DNA of 64,000 nt from Bradyrhizobium diazoefficiens (GCF_016599855.1 NZ_CP067041.1:6014001-6078000), one strand, 5' to 3'. Positions 53,528 through 63,012 are shown, numbered from the stretch's first letter. Numbers and translations are program-made. Notes: generated by a model from the sequence alone, not told the origin.

Positions 53528-55780
53528 ATGCGTGACTGTTTGAACCACCGTGCAGGCTTTGACCGTGTCTTGATGACGGTCGCAGCGACCTTCCTCACGG
53601 TCTCGGCCGGCTCAGCGCTGGCGCAGGATCAGGCGCGCAGCAGCGCTGCCGAGCTCGCGATCGAAGCCGCGATCCCGCGCCCCGAGCCTGCAAACGTCCC
53701 GCCCCCGACCGCCTCCGACATCAAGCTCGATACCACCGCCACGGTGCAAGACACTTCCAAGGAAGCCACAAAGGATTCCGTGAAGGCCGAGGCTGCTCCG
53801 GCGCCGGGCCCCGACAAGGTCGAGACCAAGCCCTCCGACGTCGCCACCACCCCCGCGGCTGAAGCGCCGAAGGGCGAGACGGCCAACACAGAACCCGCGA
53901 AGACTGAACCTTCGAAGACCGAGCCGCCGAAGGCCGATACTGCGACCGCAGCGCCAGCCACTCCCGCAGCACCTGCGGCCGCCGCAACCACCCCGGCCGA
54001 ACCGCCGAAGGAGGTCGCAAAGGAGCCGGCCGCCGAGCCGGTCAAGGCCGCGAGCAACGTTCCCGCCGCCGACCAGCCGGTCGCGGACAAGCTCAAGGAC
54101 ATCATCGGCGCCAAGGCCTCGCACCATTTCGATCGCAAGAACGAGCGCGCCGCCGTCGAGAAGTTTTATGGCGCCCGCGACTTCGCGCCGATCTGGACGC
54201 AAGCCGGCAGCCTGACCGCTGCGGCCAAGGGCGTGATCGCACGTCTGAAGGATGCGGCCTCCGACGGTCTCAACCCGGCCGACTATCCGGTGCCGGATTT
54301 CGCCGCCGCCACGACGCCCGATGCGCTCGCAGATGCCGAGCTGAAGCTCACCGCCAGCATGTTCGACTATGCGCGCCAGGCGCAGAGCGGCCGCATGCAC
54401 TGGTCCCAGGTCAGCGCCGACATCCTCTATCCCGAGCATCCGGTCGATCCGAACGAGGTGCTCACCAAGGTCACGACGGCAGCGGATGCCTCCGCTGCGC
54501 TCGACAGCTACAACCCGCCGCAGAAGCTCTACAAGGAGCTGAAGGCCAAGCTTGCCCAGCTGCGCGGCCAGGGTGACGGTCCGGTGATCGAGATCACCGC
54601 AGGCCCTGCGCTGAAATACACGCCTGCCAGGGGAAAGAAGCAGGCTGAGATCGTCGTGCAGGATCCGCGCGTGCCGCAGCTCCGCGCCAAGCTCGGCATC
54701 ACCGAGAATGCCGGCGACGACCATTATGACGCCACCGTTGCCGAAGCGGTGCGCAAATTCCAGGACGGCGTCGACATGAAGGCGACCGGCATCGTCGACG
54801 ATAGGACCGTGAAGGCGCTGAACAGCCCGAAGCGCGACAAGCAGATCGACACTGTGCTGGTGAACATGGAGCGCTGGCGCTGGTTGCCGCGCGATCTCGG
54901 CGCGCCCTCGCTCGGCGATGCCTATGTCATCCTCAACATTCCCGACTACACGCTGAAGGTGATGCAGCGCGGCCAGCAGGTCTGGACCACCCGTGTCGTC
55001 ACCGGCAAGCCGGGCCAGCACGCGACGCCGCTGCTGACCGAGACGATGAAGTACATCACGGTCAACCCGACCTGGAACGTGCCGCCGTCGATCGTGTACG
55101 GCGAGTATTTGCCAGCGCTGCAGCAGGACCCGACCGTGCTTCAGCGCATGGGCCTCAAGCTCGAGCAGAACCGCGACGGCTCGGTGCACATTTCGCAGCC
55201 GCCCGGCGAAGCCAACGCACTCGGCCGCATCCGCTTCAACTTCCCGAACAAGTTCCTGGTTTATCAGCACGACACGCCGGACAAATACCTGTTCGCCAAG
55301 GACGAACGTGCCTTCAGCCATGGCTGCATGCGCGTGCAATATCCGGATCAGTACGCCTCGGTGCTGCTCAACATCGCCATGCCGAACGAGAAGTACACGC
55401 CCGAGCGCGTGCGCAGCATGTACGGTTCGGGTGAGATCGACCTGAAATTCCCCACCCCGATTCCGGTCAACATCACCTACCAGACCGCATTCGTGGACGA
55501 TGGCGGCAAGCTGCAATTCCGCAAGGACGTGTATGGCCGCGACGCGACCATGATCAACATCCTGAAGAACAGCCGTGGCAAGGACCTCGAAATGGTCATC
55601 GCCCATTCCCAGCCGAGCTATTCGCGCCCGGCAACGACCCTGCCAAGCGGCGTTGCGATCGCCAACAATGGCAGCGCCTCGTCCGGTCTGAACTTCTTTG
55701 AGCGGCTGTTCGGTGGTGGGCCGCCGACCCCGCCGCCCGCCCCGATCGGCCGCCGGCCCCAGCGGGTGTTCACCCGCTGA
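53528..55780 (+). CDS. L,D-transpeptidase, YcbB type
   Basis: A 750-residue periplasmic enzyme. Signal peptide about 1-34 (ending ALA-QD), a disordered Ala/Pro/Lys-rich stretch to about 190, a scaffold domain, a peptidoglycan-binding domain (about 375-435, VAEAVRKFQDGVDMKATGIVDDRTVKAL), and the YkuD catalytic domain with SHGCMR (about 596-601, nucleophile Cys). It forms 3-3 cross-links in peptidoglycan. The start is ATG 53528; the frame upstream to 53495 is less likely. The DUF882 gene follows, as ycbK follows ycbB in enterobacteria. Confidence 0.93.
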   Translation: MRDCLNHRAGFDRVLMTVAATFLTVSAGSALAQDQARSSAAELAIEAAIPRPEPANVPPPTASDIKLDTTATVQDTSKEATKDSVKAEAAPAPGPDKVETKPSDVATTPAAEAPKGETANTEPAKTEPSKTEPPKADTATAAPATPAAPAAAATTPAEPPKEVAKEPAAEPVKAASNVPAADQPVADKLKDIIGAKASHHFDRKNERAAVEKFYGARDFAPIWTQAGSLTAAAKGVIARLKDAASDGLNPADYPVPDFAAATTPDALADAELKLTASMFDYARQAQSGRMHWSQVSADILYPEHPVDPNEVLTKVTTAADASAALDSYNPPQKLYKELKAKLAQLRGQGDGPVIEITAGPALKYTPARGKKQAEIVVQDPRVPQLRAKLGITENAGDDHYDATVAEAVRKFQDGVDMKATGIVDDRTVKALNSPKRDKQIDTVLVNMERWRWLPRDLGAPSLGDAYVILNIPDYTLKVMQRGQQVWTTRVVTGKPGQHATPLLTETMKYITVNPTWNVPPSIVYGEYLPALQQDPTVLQRMGLKLEQNRDGSVHISQPPGEANALGRIRFNFPNKFLVYQHDTPDKYLFAKDERAFSHGCMRVQYPDQYASVLLNIAMPNEKYTPERVRSMYGSGEIDLKFPTPIPVNITYQTAFVDDGGKLQFRKDVYGRDATMINILKNSRGKDLEMVIAHSQPSYSRPATTLPSGVAIANNGSASSGLNFFERLFGGGPPTPPPAPIGRRPQRVFTR

Positions 55781-55828
55781 GCCCTGCCCGACCCGCGCTC
55801 GCCTGAACTTTCTCAATGAGATCAGCGG

Positions 55829-55847
55829 CCCCGTCCCTAGGATGGGG
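55829..55847 (+). terminator. Hairpin after the L,D-transpeptidase gene
   Basis: CCCCGTCC-CTA-GGATGGGG, an 8-base stem with one G-T pair, followed by TCGTTTAG. It lies 49 bases after the stop. The T run is short, so termination is possible rather than certain; a further hairpin CGCTTT-AAG-AAAGCG lies at 55975-55989. Confidence 0.55.
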
Positions 55848-56053
55848 TCGTTTAGCGTTAACCATGCTGCACCTGGCCCTCGGCACCTGGGCGTTTTTTT
55901 GCCACAGTCAACCGTTTAGGATCGTAGCCTGACTTGGTTTGGGGGCGGGAAGGTCAACCTCGAATTAACCTTCTCGCTTTAAGAAAGCGTTCACCCTCTT
56001 TCGCGCGCTAACGGGGTTGGCGGGAGAGTCCATTTTGAACGCTCGTCGACTGG

Positions 56054-57667
56054 GTGGGCTCATACGTGCTGGCTGGTTTCGCACGCCAATTTACTGCGGT
56101 GTCGTTGTCCCATGCGGGCGTGAAGGTCGGATCTCGGATCGGCCTCGCCTCGCTGGTGCTGCTTGCGGCTGCCGGTTCGGTCCATAACGCCGCGGCGCTG
56201 AACGAAACCAAGACGCTCTCCTTCCACCACACCCATTCCGGCGAAGACCTCACCGTCACCTTCAAGCGCGATGGCCGCTACGACGAAGCTGCGCTGAAGG
56301 CGCTGAACCACTTCCTGCGCGACTGGCGCACCCAGGACGAGACGGTGATGGACCGTCACCTCTTCGACATCCTCTGGGAGGTCTATCGCGACGTCGACGG
56401 CAAGCAGCCGATCCAGATCATCTCCTCCTATCGCTCCCCCGCCACCAACGCCATGCTGCGCCGCCGATCCGCCCATACGGGCGTGGCGCGCTTCAGCCAG
56501 CACATGCTGGGCCATGCGATGGATTTCTACATTCCGGGCGTGCCGCTGGAGCAGATCCGCTTCGCCGGCCTGCGCCTGCAGCGCGGCGGCGTCGGCTTCT
56601 ATCCGACCTCCGGCTCGCCCTTCGTGCATCTCGACACCGGCAATGTGCGGCACTGGCCGCGCATGACGCATGACCAGCTCGTCCGCGTCTTCCCGGATGG
56701 ACGCACGGTCCATATCCCGACCGATGGCGTGCCGCTGAAAGGCTATGAGCTCGCCAAGGCCGATATTGAACGGCGCGGTGATGGCGACGGCGCCGCGACA
56801 ATCGGCAAGCCCAGCTTCTTCGCCGCCCTGTTCAGGGGCAAGCAGTCTCCGGCGACCAGCGCCGACGAGGACGACGAGGGCGCCGCGGCCGAGAAGCCGG
56901 CAACGCCGGTGATCGTCGCGTCCGCTGCGAAGGCTTCCGATCCGGTGCCGACGCCCCGCGCCAAGCCGCACATCACCGCTGCGATCCAGCTCGCCTCCGC
57001 TGACGCGCAGCTTGTTGCGCCCAAGCCCGCGCCTGTGGCTGACAAGCCGGCTGCCGGTAAGCCCGAGACCCCGGCCGACATCATCAACGCCCGCGGCTTC
57101 TGGGATACGCCTGCGACCCCGCAGCAGGCGACGCCGGCCCAGGTCGCAGCGCTGAAGGCGCGCCAGGCGCTTGCCGCCGCAACCGACCCGCAAGCAACCG
57201 CCAGCATCTTCAACGCCGCCTATCAGGCGCTGGCCTACGCGCCGGCCTCCGCTTCGCCGGTCGATCGCGCCCGCGTCGTTGCCGCCTCCGCGCCGATCCC
57301 GCGCGGTGTCCGTCCAGTGTCCGCAGCCCGCAACGCCGCGCCGGCGACCGAGATCAGCACGGTTGTCGGCAAGAGCACCGATGGCATGATCGCAACCGCA
57401 ACCCGGCTTTCCGCACCCAAGGGCGACGGCATTTGGCTCAAGATCGTGATGCTGTCGCCGAGCGCCAGCCGCGCGATGTCAGTCACGCTGATGGGCGAGC
57501 TCGATATGGTTGCGATGCGCGCCTATTTCGTGAAGCCGCAGGCCGTGGTCGCAATGGGCTTCACCGACGATCCGATGCAGGGCCTGTCCTGCGATAGCTT
57601 CTCGGGAAGCGCCACGATGAAGATCGAGACGACGTCGTTCGTCATGCGCACCGCCGCGCTGCGCTGA
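56054..57667 (+). CDS. DUF882 / YcbK-like peptidase M15 family protein
   Basis: A 537-residue secreted protein. After a signal (about 1-45), the M15-type domain spans about 50-220: SSYRSPATNAMLRRRS, SQHMLGHAMDFYIPG (zinc His and Asp) and FVHLDTGNVRHW (zinc His). It is thought to act on peptidoglycan. The last 300 residues are Ala/Pro-rich and low in complexity until a small C-terminal domain. The start is uncertain: GTG 56054 and GTG 56102 are both possible. It follows the L,D-transpeptidase gene on the same strand. Confidence 0.85.
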   Translation: MGSYVLAGFARQFTAVSLSHAGVKVGSRIGLASLVLLAAAGSVHNAAALNETKTLSFHHTHSGEDLTVTFKRDGRYDEAALKALNHFLRDWRTQDETVMDRHLFDILWEVYRDVDGKQPIQIISSYRSPATNAMLRRRSAHTGVARFSQHMLGHAMDFYIPGVPLEQIRFAGLRLQRGGVGFYPTSGSPFVHLDTGNVRHWPRMTHDQLVRVFPDGRTVHIPTDGVPLKGYELAKADIERRGDGDGAATIGKPSFFAALFRGKQSPATSADEDDEGAAAEKPATPVIVASAAKASDPVPTPRAKPHITAAIQLASADAQLVAPKPAPVADKPAAGKPETPADIINARGFWDTPATPQQATPAQVAALKARQALAAATDPQATASIFNAAYQALAYAPASASPVDRARVVAASAPIPRGVRPVSAARNAAPATEISTVVGKSTDGMIATATRLSAPKGDGIWLKIVMLSPSASRAMSVTLMGELDMVAMRAYFVKPQAVVAMGFTDDPMQGLSCDSFSGSATMKIETTSFVMRTAALR

Positions 57668-57693
57668 CTTTTCTGCGACTGCCAAAGTCTTTA

Positions 57694-57724
57694 TTGTCGT
57701 CCTGGCGGAAAGCCAGGACGACAA
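57694..57724. terminator. Bidirectional terminator hairpin
   Basis: A perfect 13-base stem TTGTCGTCCTGGC / GCCAGGACGACAA with a 5-base loop, between the convergent DUF882 and gapR genes. T runs lie on both sides (AGTCTTTA before, and the reverse after), so it can serve both. Confidence 0.75.
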
Positions 57725-57731
57725 CCAAGCC

Positions 57732-58004
57732 TCAGATCATCCCCAGCGCCTGCATGTAGGTCTCGAGAATCGTCTCGGCCTCGGCGCGTTCGTTGGGATC
57801 CTGCTTCCGCATCCGCACGATGGCGCGCAGCGCCTTGACGTCGTAGCCGTTGCCCTTGCTCTCGGCATAAACGTCGCGGATGTCGTCGGAGATCGCCTTC
57901 TTCTCTTCCTCCAGCCGCTCGATGCGCTCGATGATGGATTTGAGCTGGTCCTTGGCAAATTTCGTCGCGGGCTCGTCGTCGCGGACGGCGGCGGAGGTGG
58001 CCAT
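57732..58004 (-). CDS. gapR: GapR, DUF2312 chromosome-structuring protein
   Basis: A 90-residue protein of the DUF2312 family, [60 protein letters not shown].... In Caulobacter GapR binds overtwisted AT-rich DNA ahead of moving polymerases and stimulates gyrase and topoisomerase IV. The long first helix, the second helix with KAxGYDxKALR and the C-terminal RMRKxDPxERxExExxxxxY block are present. ATG 58004 is used; the upstream frame to 58055 is not conserved-looking. Confidence 0.93.
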   Translation of the reverse strand: MATSAAVRDDEPATKFAKDQLKSIIERIERLEEEKKAISDDIRDVYAESKGNGYDVKALRAIVRMRKQDPNERAEAETILETYMQALGMI

Positions 58005-58146
58005 CTTAGTACTCCCAATGGAACTGGCAAAACGAGGGGACGCCGGCATCCTCACCGCGCGTGCTGGCAGAACCCTTAGGGTTCGTGCCTGCCACGTTCA
58101 AGCAAGCATCGCGCTCGTCCACAGCGCGCCCACAGGAGATGACGTG

Positions 58147-58245
58147 GTCATTCCGGGGCGCCCGAAGGGCGAACCATCGTGCGCAGTTGCGCACCTGAGA
58201 ATCTCGGGATTCCGGGTTCGATGCTTTGCATCATCCGGGAATGAC
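58147..58245. repeat. Intergenic palindromic repeat
   Basis: Ends GTCATTCCGGG (58147-58157) and CCGGGAATGAC (58235-58245) with inner GATGCTTTGCATC and GTGCGCAGTTGCGCAC hairpins. It lies between gapR and the DUF1244 gene, both on the minus strand, and probably belongs to the dispersed palindromes. Confidence 0.75.
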
Positions 58246-58255
58246 GGGGGAAAGA

Positions 58256-58561
58256 TCAGTGACTGTGGGGATGGACTTTCTTCATCGCCTCGAGTTGCTC
58301 GGGCTTCGCCGTGCCCTGGTATTTCGATTTCCAGGTCTCATAGGGCATGCCGTAGATGGCCTCGCGGCTTTCGTCCTTGCTGAGCGGCACGCCTTGGGCG
58401 TCGGCGGCCTCCTTGAGCCAGTTGGACAGGCAGTTGCGGCAGAAGCCGGCCAGATTCATCAGGTCGATATTCTGGACGTCGGTCCGCTCCCGCAAATGAT
58501 CGACCAGGCGCCGGAAAGCGGCCGCCTCGAGCTCCGTTCTGGTTTTGTCGTCGATTGCCAT
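58256..58561 (-). CDS. DUF1244 protein
   Basis: A 101-residue protein of DUF1244, MAIDDKTRTELEAAAFRRLVDHLRERTDVQNIDLMNLAGFCRNCLSNWLKEAA.... The FCRNCLSxWLxxAA block (two Cys, about 40-55) and the final GMPYxxWKxxYQ... are family marks. Function unknown. It is divergent from the DUF1036 gene, and these genes are often near pyk in rhizobia. Confidence 0.9.
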   Translation of the reverse strand: MAIDDKTRTELEAAAFRRLVDHLRERTDVQNIDLMNLAGFCRNCLSNWLKEAADAQGVPLSKDESREAIYGMPYETWKSKYQGTAKPEQLEAMKKVHPHSH

Positions 58562-58726
58562 GGCTGGACCTCCCGGCTGTGACCTTGATGGTGGTCACCC
58601 TTACGGGATCAAGTGGGGTCCTGTCACAGATTTTGCCATATCGCGGCGCAAACGGCCGCAGAGCCAAAATGGCCAGTTCCCGGCCCTACGCCAAATCGTC
58701 AATCATCTGGTATACGTTCCGCGACA

Positions 58727-59323
58727 ATGATCGCCGAATCTCCCCGCTTCCCCCTTCGCCTGCTCGGCCGGTTGGTCCCGGTGCTGGTGGTTGCTGTGCT
58801 GTGCCTCTGGACCAGCCCGGCCTCGGCGGACTTCCGGCTCTGCAACAACACGTCGAGCCGGGTTGGAATCGCGCTCGGCTATAAGGATGCCGACGGCTGG
58901 ACCACCGAGGGATGGTGGAACATCTCGTCCCGCTCCTGCGAGACTCTGCTGCGGGGGACGCTGGTCGCCCGTTACTACTATATCTATGCGATCGACTATG
59001 ACCGCGGCGGCGAATGGTCGGGGCAGGCATTCATGTGCTCGCGCGACAAGGAATTCACCATCCGCGGTACCGAGGATTGCCTCGCGCGCGGCTATGACCG
59101 GACCGGGTATTTCGAGGTCGATACCGGCGAGCAGCGGGCCTGGACGGTGCAGCTCACCGACGCCAACGAGCAGCCATCGCAGCCGCGCGTTCCCGGGATG
59201 CCCGGCCCTGTGGGCCCCGGCGGCGGCGTTCCGGGTTTGCCCAATAGTCCGCCCGGTGGTACGCCCCCGGCCGCACCTGGCCTCCCGCCAGCCCCCTCGC
59301 CACCGTCTGGAAATAAGCCATGA
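58727..59323 (+). CDS. Secreted DUF1036 protein
   Basis: A 198-residue periplasmic protein. Signal peptide about 1-35 (ending ASA-DF), then the DUF1036 domain: LCNNTSSRVGIALGYKD..GWTTEGWWNISSRSCETLL, and FMCSRDKEFTIRG.EDCLARGYDRTGYFEVDTG. The C-terminal 55 residues are Pro/Gly-rich. ATG 58727 is chosen over 58613, where the extension is not a signal peptide. It overlaps pyruvate kinase by ATGA. Confidence 0.88.
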   Translation: MIAESPRFPLRLLGRLVPVLVVAVLCLWTSPASADFRLCNNTSSRVGIALGYKDADGWTTEGWWNISSRSCETLLRGTLVARYYYIYAIDYDRGGEWSGQAFMCSRDKEFTIRGTEDCLARGYDRTGYFEVDTGEQRAWTVQLTDANEQPSQPRVPGMPGPVGPGGGVPGLPNSPPGGTPPAAPGLPPAPSPPSGNKP

Positions 59324-60756
59324 GGCGTCTTCGCCGTATCAAGATCCTCGCGACCCTGGGACCTGCCTCTTCGGACCTCGCGATGATCCGCCGCCTGTTC
59401 GAGGCCGGCGCCGACGTGTTCCGTATCAACATGAGCCACACCCCGCATGACAAGATGAGGGAGCTGGTGGCGACGATCCGCAATGTCGAGAGCAGCTACG
59501 GCCGCCCGATCGGCATTCTGGTCGATCTGCAGGGCCCGAAGCTCAGGTTAGGTGCGTTCGCCGAAGGCGCGGTCCAGCTTCAGAACGGCCAGACCTTCAC
59601 GCTCGATTCCGACAAGGCGCCGGGCGATGCCACTCGCGTCAACCTCCCGCACCCGGAGATTCTGGCTGCGCTGCGGCCCGGCCATGCGCTGCTGCTCGAT
59701 GACGGCAAGGTGCGCCTGATCGCGGAAGAGACCTCGAAAGAGCACGCTGTGACGCGCGTCGTGGTCGGCGGCAAGATGAGCGACCGCAAGGGCGTCAGCC
59801 TGCCGGACACCGACCTGCCGGTCTCGGCGATGACGCCGAAGGACCGCGCCGACCTCGAGGCCGCGCTGGTCACCGGCGTCGATTGGATCGCACTGTCCTT
59901 CGTGCAGCGCGCCGACGACGTGCTCGAAGCCAAGAAGATGATCCGCGGCCGCGCCGCCGTCATGGCCAAAATCGAGAAGCCGCAGGCGATCGACCGCCTC
60001 GCCGACATCATCGAGGCCTCCGACGCGCTGATGGTGGCGCGCGGCGACCTCGGCGTCGAACTGCCGCTGGAGCGCGTGCCGGGCCTGCAGAAGCAGATGA
60101 CGCGCATGGCGCGCCGCGCCGGCAAGCCGGTGGTAGTCGCAACGCAGATGCTGGAATCGATGATCCAGTCGCCGGTGCCGACCCGCGCCGAAGTCTCCGA
60201 CGTCGCCACCGCCGTCTATGAGGGCGCCGACGCCATCATGCTGTCGGCGGAATCGGCGGCCGGCAAGTTCCCGGTCGAGGCGGTCTCGACCATGAACCGC
60301 ATCGGCGAGGAGGTCGAGCGCGACCCGACTTACCGGTCCGTGATCACGGCCCAGCGTCCCGCGCCGGAATCCACCGCGGGCGATGCCATCGCCGACGCCG
60401 CGCGGCAGATCGCCGAGACGCTCGACCTGCCTGCCCTGATCTGCTGGACCAGCTCCGGCTCGACCGCGACGCGCGTGGCGCGCGAGCGGCCGAAGCCGCC
60501 GATCGTGGCGATCACGCCGAACATGACCGCCGGACGCCGGCTCGCCGTGGTCTGGGGCGTGCATTGCGTGGTGGCGGAGGATGCCCGCGACCAGGACGAC
60601 ATGGTGAGCCGCGCCGGCCAGATCGCCTTCCGCGACGGTTTCGTCCGCGCCGGCCAGCGCGTGATCATCGTCGCCGGCGTGCCGCTCGGCATTCCCGGCA
60701 CCACCAACATGGTGCGCATCGCCTCCGTCGGGCCCGAGGGCGACGCGAATATCTGA
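59320..60756 (+). CDS. pyk: Pyruvate kinase
   Basis: A 478-residue enzyme: RRIKILATLGPASSD (7-21), LVDLQGPKLRLG (about 67-78), KIEKPQAIDRLADII (the active-site Lys, about 218), ARGDLGVELPLERVPGLQK and MLESMIQSPVPTRAEVSDVA. It makes ATP and pyruvate from phosphoenolpyruvate. ATG 59320 overlaps the DUF1036 stop as ATGA, so the two are coupled. Confidence 0.97.
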   Translation: MRRLRRIKILATLGPASSDLAMIRRLFEAGADVFRINMSHTPHDKMRELVATIRNVESSYGRPIGILVDLQGPKLRLGAFAEGAVQLQNGQTFTLDSDKAPGDATRVNLPHPEILAALRPGHALLLDDGKVRLIAEETSKEHAVTRVVVGGKMSDRKGVSLPDTDLPVSAMTPKDRADLEAALVTGVDWIALSFVQRADDVLEAKKMIRGRAAVMAKIEKPQAIDRLADIIEASDALMVARGDLGVELPLERVPGLQKQMTRMARRAGKPVVVATQMLESMIQSPVPTRAEVSDVATAVYEGADAIMLSAESAAGKFPVEAVSTMNRIGEEVERDPTYRSVITAQRPAPESTAGDAIADAARQIAETLDLPALICWTSSGSTATRVARERPKPPIVAITPNMTAGRRLAVVWGVHCVVAEDARDQDDMVSRAGQIAFRDGFVRAGQRVIIVAGVPLGIPGTTNMVRIASVGPEGDANI

Positions 60757-60859
60757 TTTGGGTGGCTCCGACAAAAAAGCTCGAAAACAACCCCATGCAC
60801 AGTAGCCGGCCCATCCGGCAGGCTTGCTCGGGGTTTTGCGAAAAGACGTGCTCAGCCAA

Positions 60860-60881
60860 AGGCCTGAGCGCGATCAGGCCT
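60860..60881. terminator. Hairpin between pyk and a TetR gene
   Basis: Perfect 8-base stem AGGCCTGA / TCAGGCCT with a 6-base loop, between convergent genes. No clear T run follows on the plus strand; the minus-strand side reads TTGGCTGAG. A terminator is likely but not strong. Confidence 0.5.
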
Positions 60882-60903
60882 CCGCTCCCATCGCATTGGC
60901 CCT

Positions 60904-61584
60904 TTAAGCCCCGACCAGCGCCTTGGTGGTCGGCAGCAGCGTCTGCTGCACCACGAGACCGCGGGCCCGGGCGTCCATGACGCCGACGGCGCGCAGCGCC
61001 AGCAGGGTCACGGTCTGCACCGCATCGCGCATCTTGGCGGGATCTTCGAGATTGTCCGGCGCGAGCGGCCCGACCAGCGCCTCATGCAGCGCGCCGAGTA
61101 GCGCGGTTGCCGCAAGCGCGGTGTCCTGCGCCGGCAGATGACCGGCACGCACGGCGGCATCGATTCGCCCCGCAATCTCGCCCGCGATCTCGCGGCGGCT
61201 GGCGAGGCGCGAAGCGCTGACATCGACATCGACGGGCTCGGCCAGGATGCCCCAGGCCAGCCGTCGCTGCGACAGGGTATGGACCGCCACGGTGGTCACG
61301 GCCGCCGCCAGCGCGGAGGACGGGCCCGGTGCGGCATCGGCCGCCCGGCGAATCGCCGCGAGCTCGTCGCGGGAGACCTCGGAAATCAGTTCGGAGATCA
61401 GCTCGGCCTTGGAGGGGAAGTAGCGATAGACCGTGCCGGCCGCCACATTGGCCCGGACCGCGACCGGCGCGATCTGCACCGCCGCCATGCCGCCTTCGGC
61501 TGCGGCTTCCCTTGCCGCCGCCAGGATGGCGCTGCGCCGAGCCGCAAGGCGCTTAACAACTTGATGCGTCCGCCGATAAACCAT
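60904..61584 (-). CDS. TetR-family regulator
   Basis: A 226-residue protein with the helix-turn-helix about 15-65 (RRSAILAAAREAAAEGG..., VAVRANVAAGTVYRYFPSKAELISELI) and a larger ligand domain. The start ATG 61584 has AGGA about 11 bases upstream; GTG 61605 is the alternative. It stands alone between pyk and a PAP2 gene and has no obvious target next to it. Confidence 0.9.
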   Translation of the reverse strand: MVYRRTHQVVKRLAARRSAILAAAREAAAEGGMAAVQIAPVAVRANVAAGTVYRYFPSKAELISELISEVSRDELAAIRRAADAAPGPSSALAAAVTTVAVHTLSQRRLAWGILAEPVDVDVSASRLASRREIAGEIAGRIDAAVRAGHLPAQDTALAATALLGALHEALVGPLAPDNLEDPAKMRDAVQTVTLLALRAVGVMDARARGLVVQQTLLPTTKALVGA

Positions 61585-61838
61585 GGCGCGCTTCCTGTCC
61601 CACACGCCTGCCGCACGCCCGCGACCGAACGCTCACCGATTTCACCGCAAATCGCCCCGCAAGGACTGAACAACTATTCAGGAGGGATGACAAGAAGCAA
61701 ATGCGTGATGCGCCAACGCGGAGGCTGGCTGCAGATCGTACAAATTGCAGGGAATCAATTGGTAAACGGCTAACCACGATTCTTACCGCGGTCTTAAAAC
61801 GGCTCCGCGACTGTGGCTGCGACCCAACCCGGTGCAGC

Positions 61839-62822
61839 ATGGTCGACACGGACGCCAAAACCGCCTGGCAGCTCTTCCATTTGAACTGGCTTCCCATCGC
61901 GACCATGGGCGGCCTGCTGGCGCTTGGCCTGTCCGTCACCGGCCTCAGGCTCGAGCCGGTTGCCTACGGCATTACACTCGCGATCGCCGCGTCCCTCGTC
62001 GCCATCGCCTATCGCCACCGCATCGCCAAGGGCGATCTCGCCGATCCGAAACTGATGTTCTCGCTCGGCACCATCGGTCAGGTCATCATCACCTGCGCCA
62101 TCGTCGGGCCGCTCAGCTACGTCGCCGGCAAGATGGGCTGGCCGCTCCAGGACCAGGCGCTGCTCGCGATCGATCGCGCGCTCGGCCTCGATCCCGAACC
62201 GATCGCGCGCTTCGTCAACGATCATCCCTGGCTCGCGGACGTTCTCTCGCGCGGCTACGGCCTGATCAAATGGCCGCTGCTCGGCATCCCCGTCGTGCTG
62301 ACGCTGACCGCGCGTTACGTGCGGCTGCAATTGTTCATGCTGGCCATGAGCCTCGCACTCGCCGTCACCATCGCGATCTCGGCGCTGGTACCCGCGATCG
62401 GCACCTATTACGGGCTGCAATTGCCGGCGGCCCAGCTCCCCGGTGTCAACACCGCGATCTACGCCGGACAATTGCGCGACATCCTGGCGCTGCGCGACGG
62501 CAGCCTGCACGAGCTGCAATTGTTCAGGCTCTCCGGCATCGTCTCGTTTCCGAGCTTCCACGCCGCATCCGCCGTGCTCTATATGTGGGCGCTGTGGCCG
62601 GTGCGACGCATCGGCGGCATCGCGGCCGCGCTCAATCTCCTGATGATCGCGGCAACGCCGGTGATCGGCGCGCACTACATCGTCGACGTCGCTGGTGGCA
62701 TTGCGCTGGCGGCAGCGTCGATCTGGGCGGCGAAGGCTTATATGGACTGGATGAGCCGCGCGGCGCAGGACTCCGCAGCGCCTGCCGCATCAGCCGTGTG
62801 GCAGCCCAGCCTCGCGGACTAA
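61839..62822 (+). CDS. PAP2-family membrane phosphatase
   Basis: A 327-residue protein with seven or so helices. The C-terminal PAP2 active site is clear: FPSFHAASAVL (about residues 237-247) and GAHYIVDVAGG (about 280-290), with the first motif around LIKWPLL. Such enzymes remove phosphate from lipid phosphates at the membrane. ATG 61839 begins the first helix region; the frame to 61701 is not supported. Confidence 0.88.
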   Translation: MVDTDAKTAWQLFHLNWLPIATMGGLLALGLSVTGLRLEPVAYGITLAIAASLVAIAYRHRIAKGDLADPKLMFSLGTIGQVIITCAIVGPLSYVAGKMGWPLQDQALLAIDRALGLDPEPIARFVNDHPWLADVLSRGYGLIKWPLLGIPVVLTLTARYVRLQLFMLAMSLALAVTIAISALVPAIGTYYGLQLPAAQLPGVNTAIYAGQLRDILALRDGSLHELQLFRLSGIVSFPSFHAASAVLYMWALWPVRRIGGIAAALNLLMIAATPVIGAHYIVDVAGGIALAAASIWAAKAYMDWMSRAAQDSAAPAASAVWQPSLAD

Positions 62823-62872
62823 GAAAAGCGAGTGGCTGCACGTCGCGCCGCCATCTATCACAACCACAGCTC

Positions 62873-62966
62873 TCGTAGGTGGGCTAAGGCGCGTAGCGCG
62901 GTGCCCACCATACATCTGCGACCACGGTGACAATGGTGGCACGCTGTCGCTTTGCCCACCCTACGA
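62873..62966. repeat. Palindromic repeat with GCCCACC end
   Basis: Ends TCGTAGGTGGGC and GCCCACCCTACGA with inner arms; its right end repeats the copy at 8272-8310. It lies between the PAP2 gene and the pilin gene. Confidence 0.7.
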
Positions 62967-63012
62967 GACCGAGCCAAGCTCAACTCTTCACAAACTCACT
63001 CCCCAAACGAAA

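Noticed and set aside
53612..55816. 734-codon open frame on the minus strand opposite the L,D-transpeptidase gene
   Set aside because: Shadow of the real gene; composition is Arg/Gly/His-rich with no domain, and the plus strand holds clear catalytic motifs.
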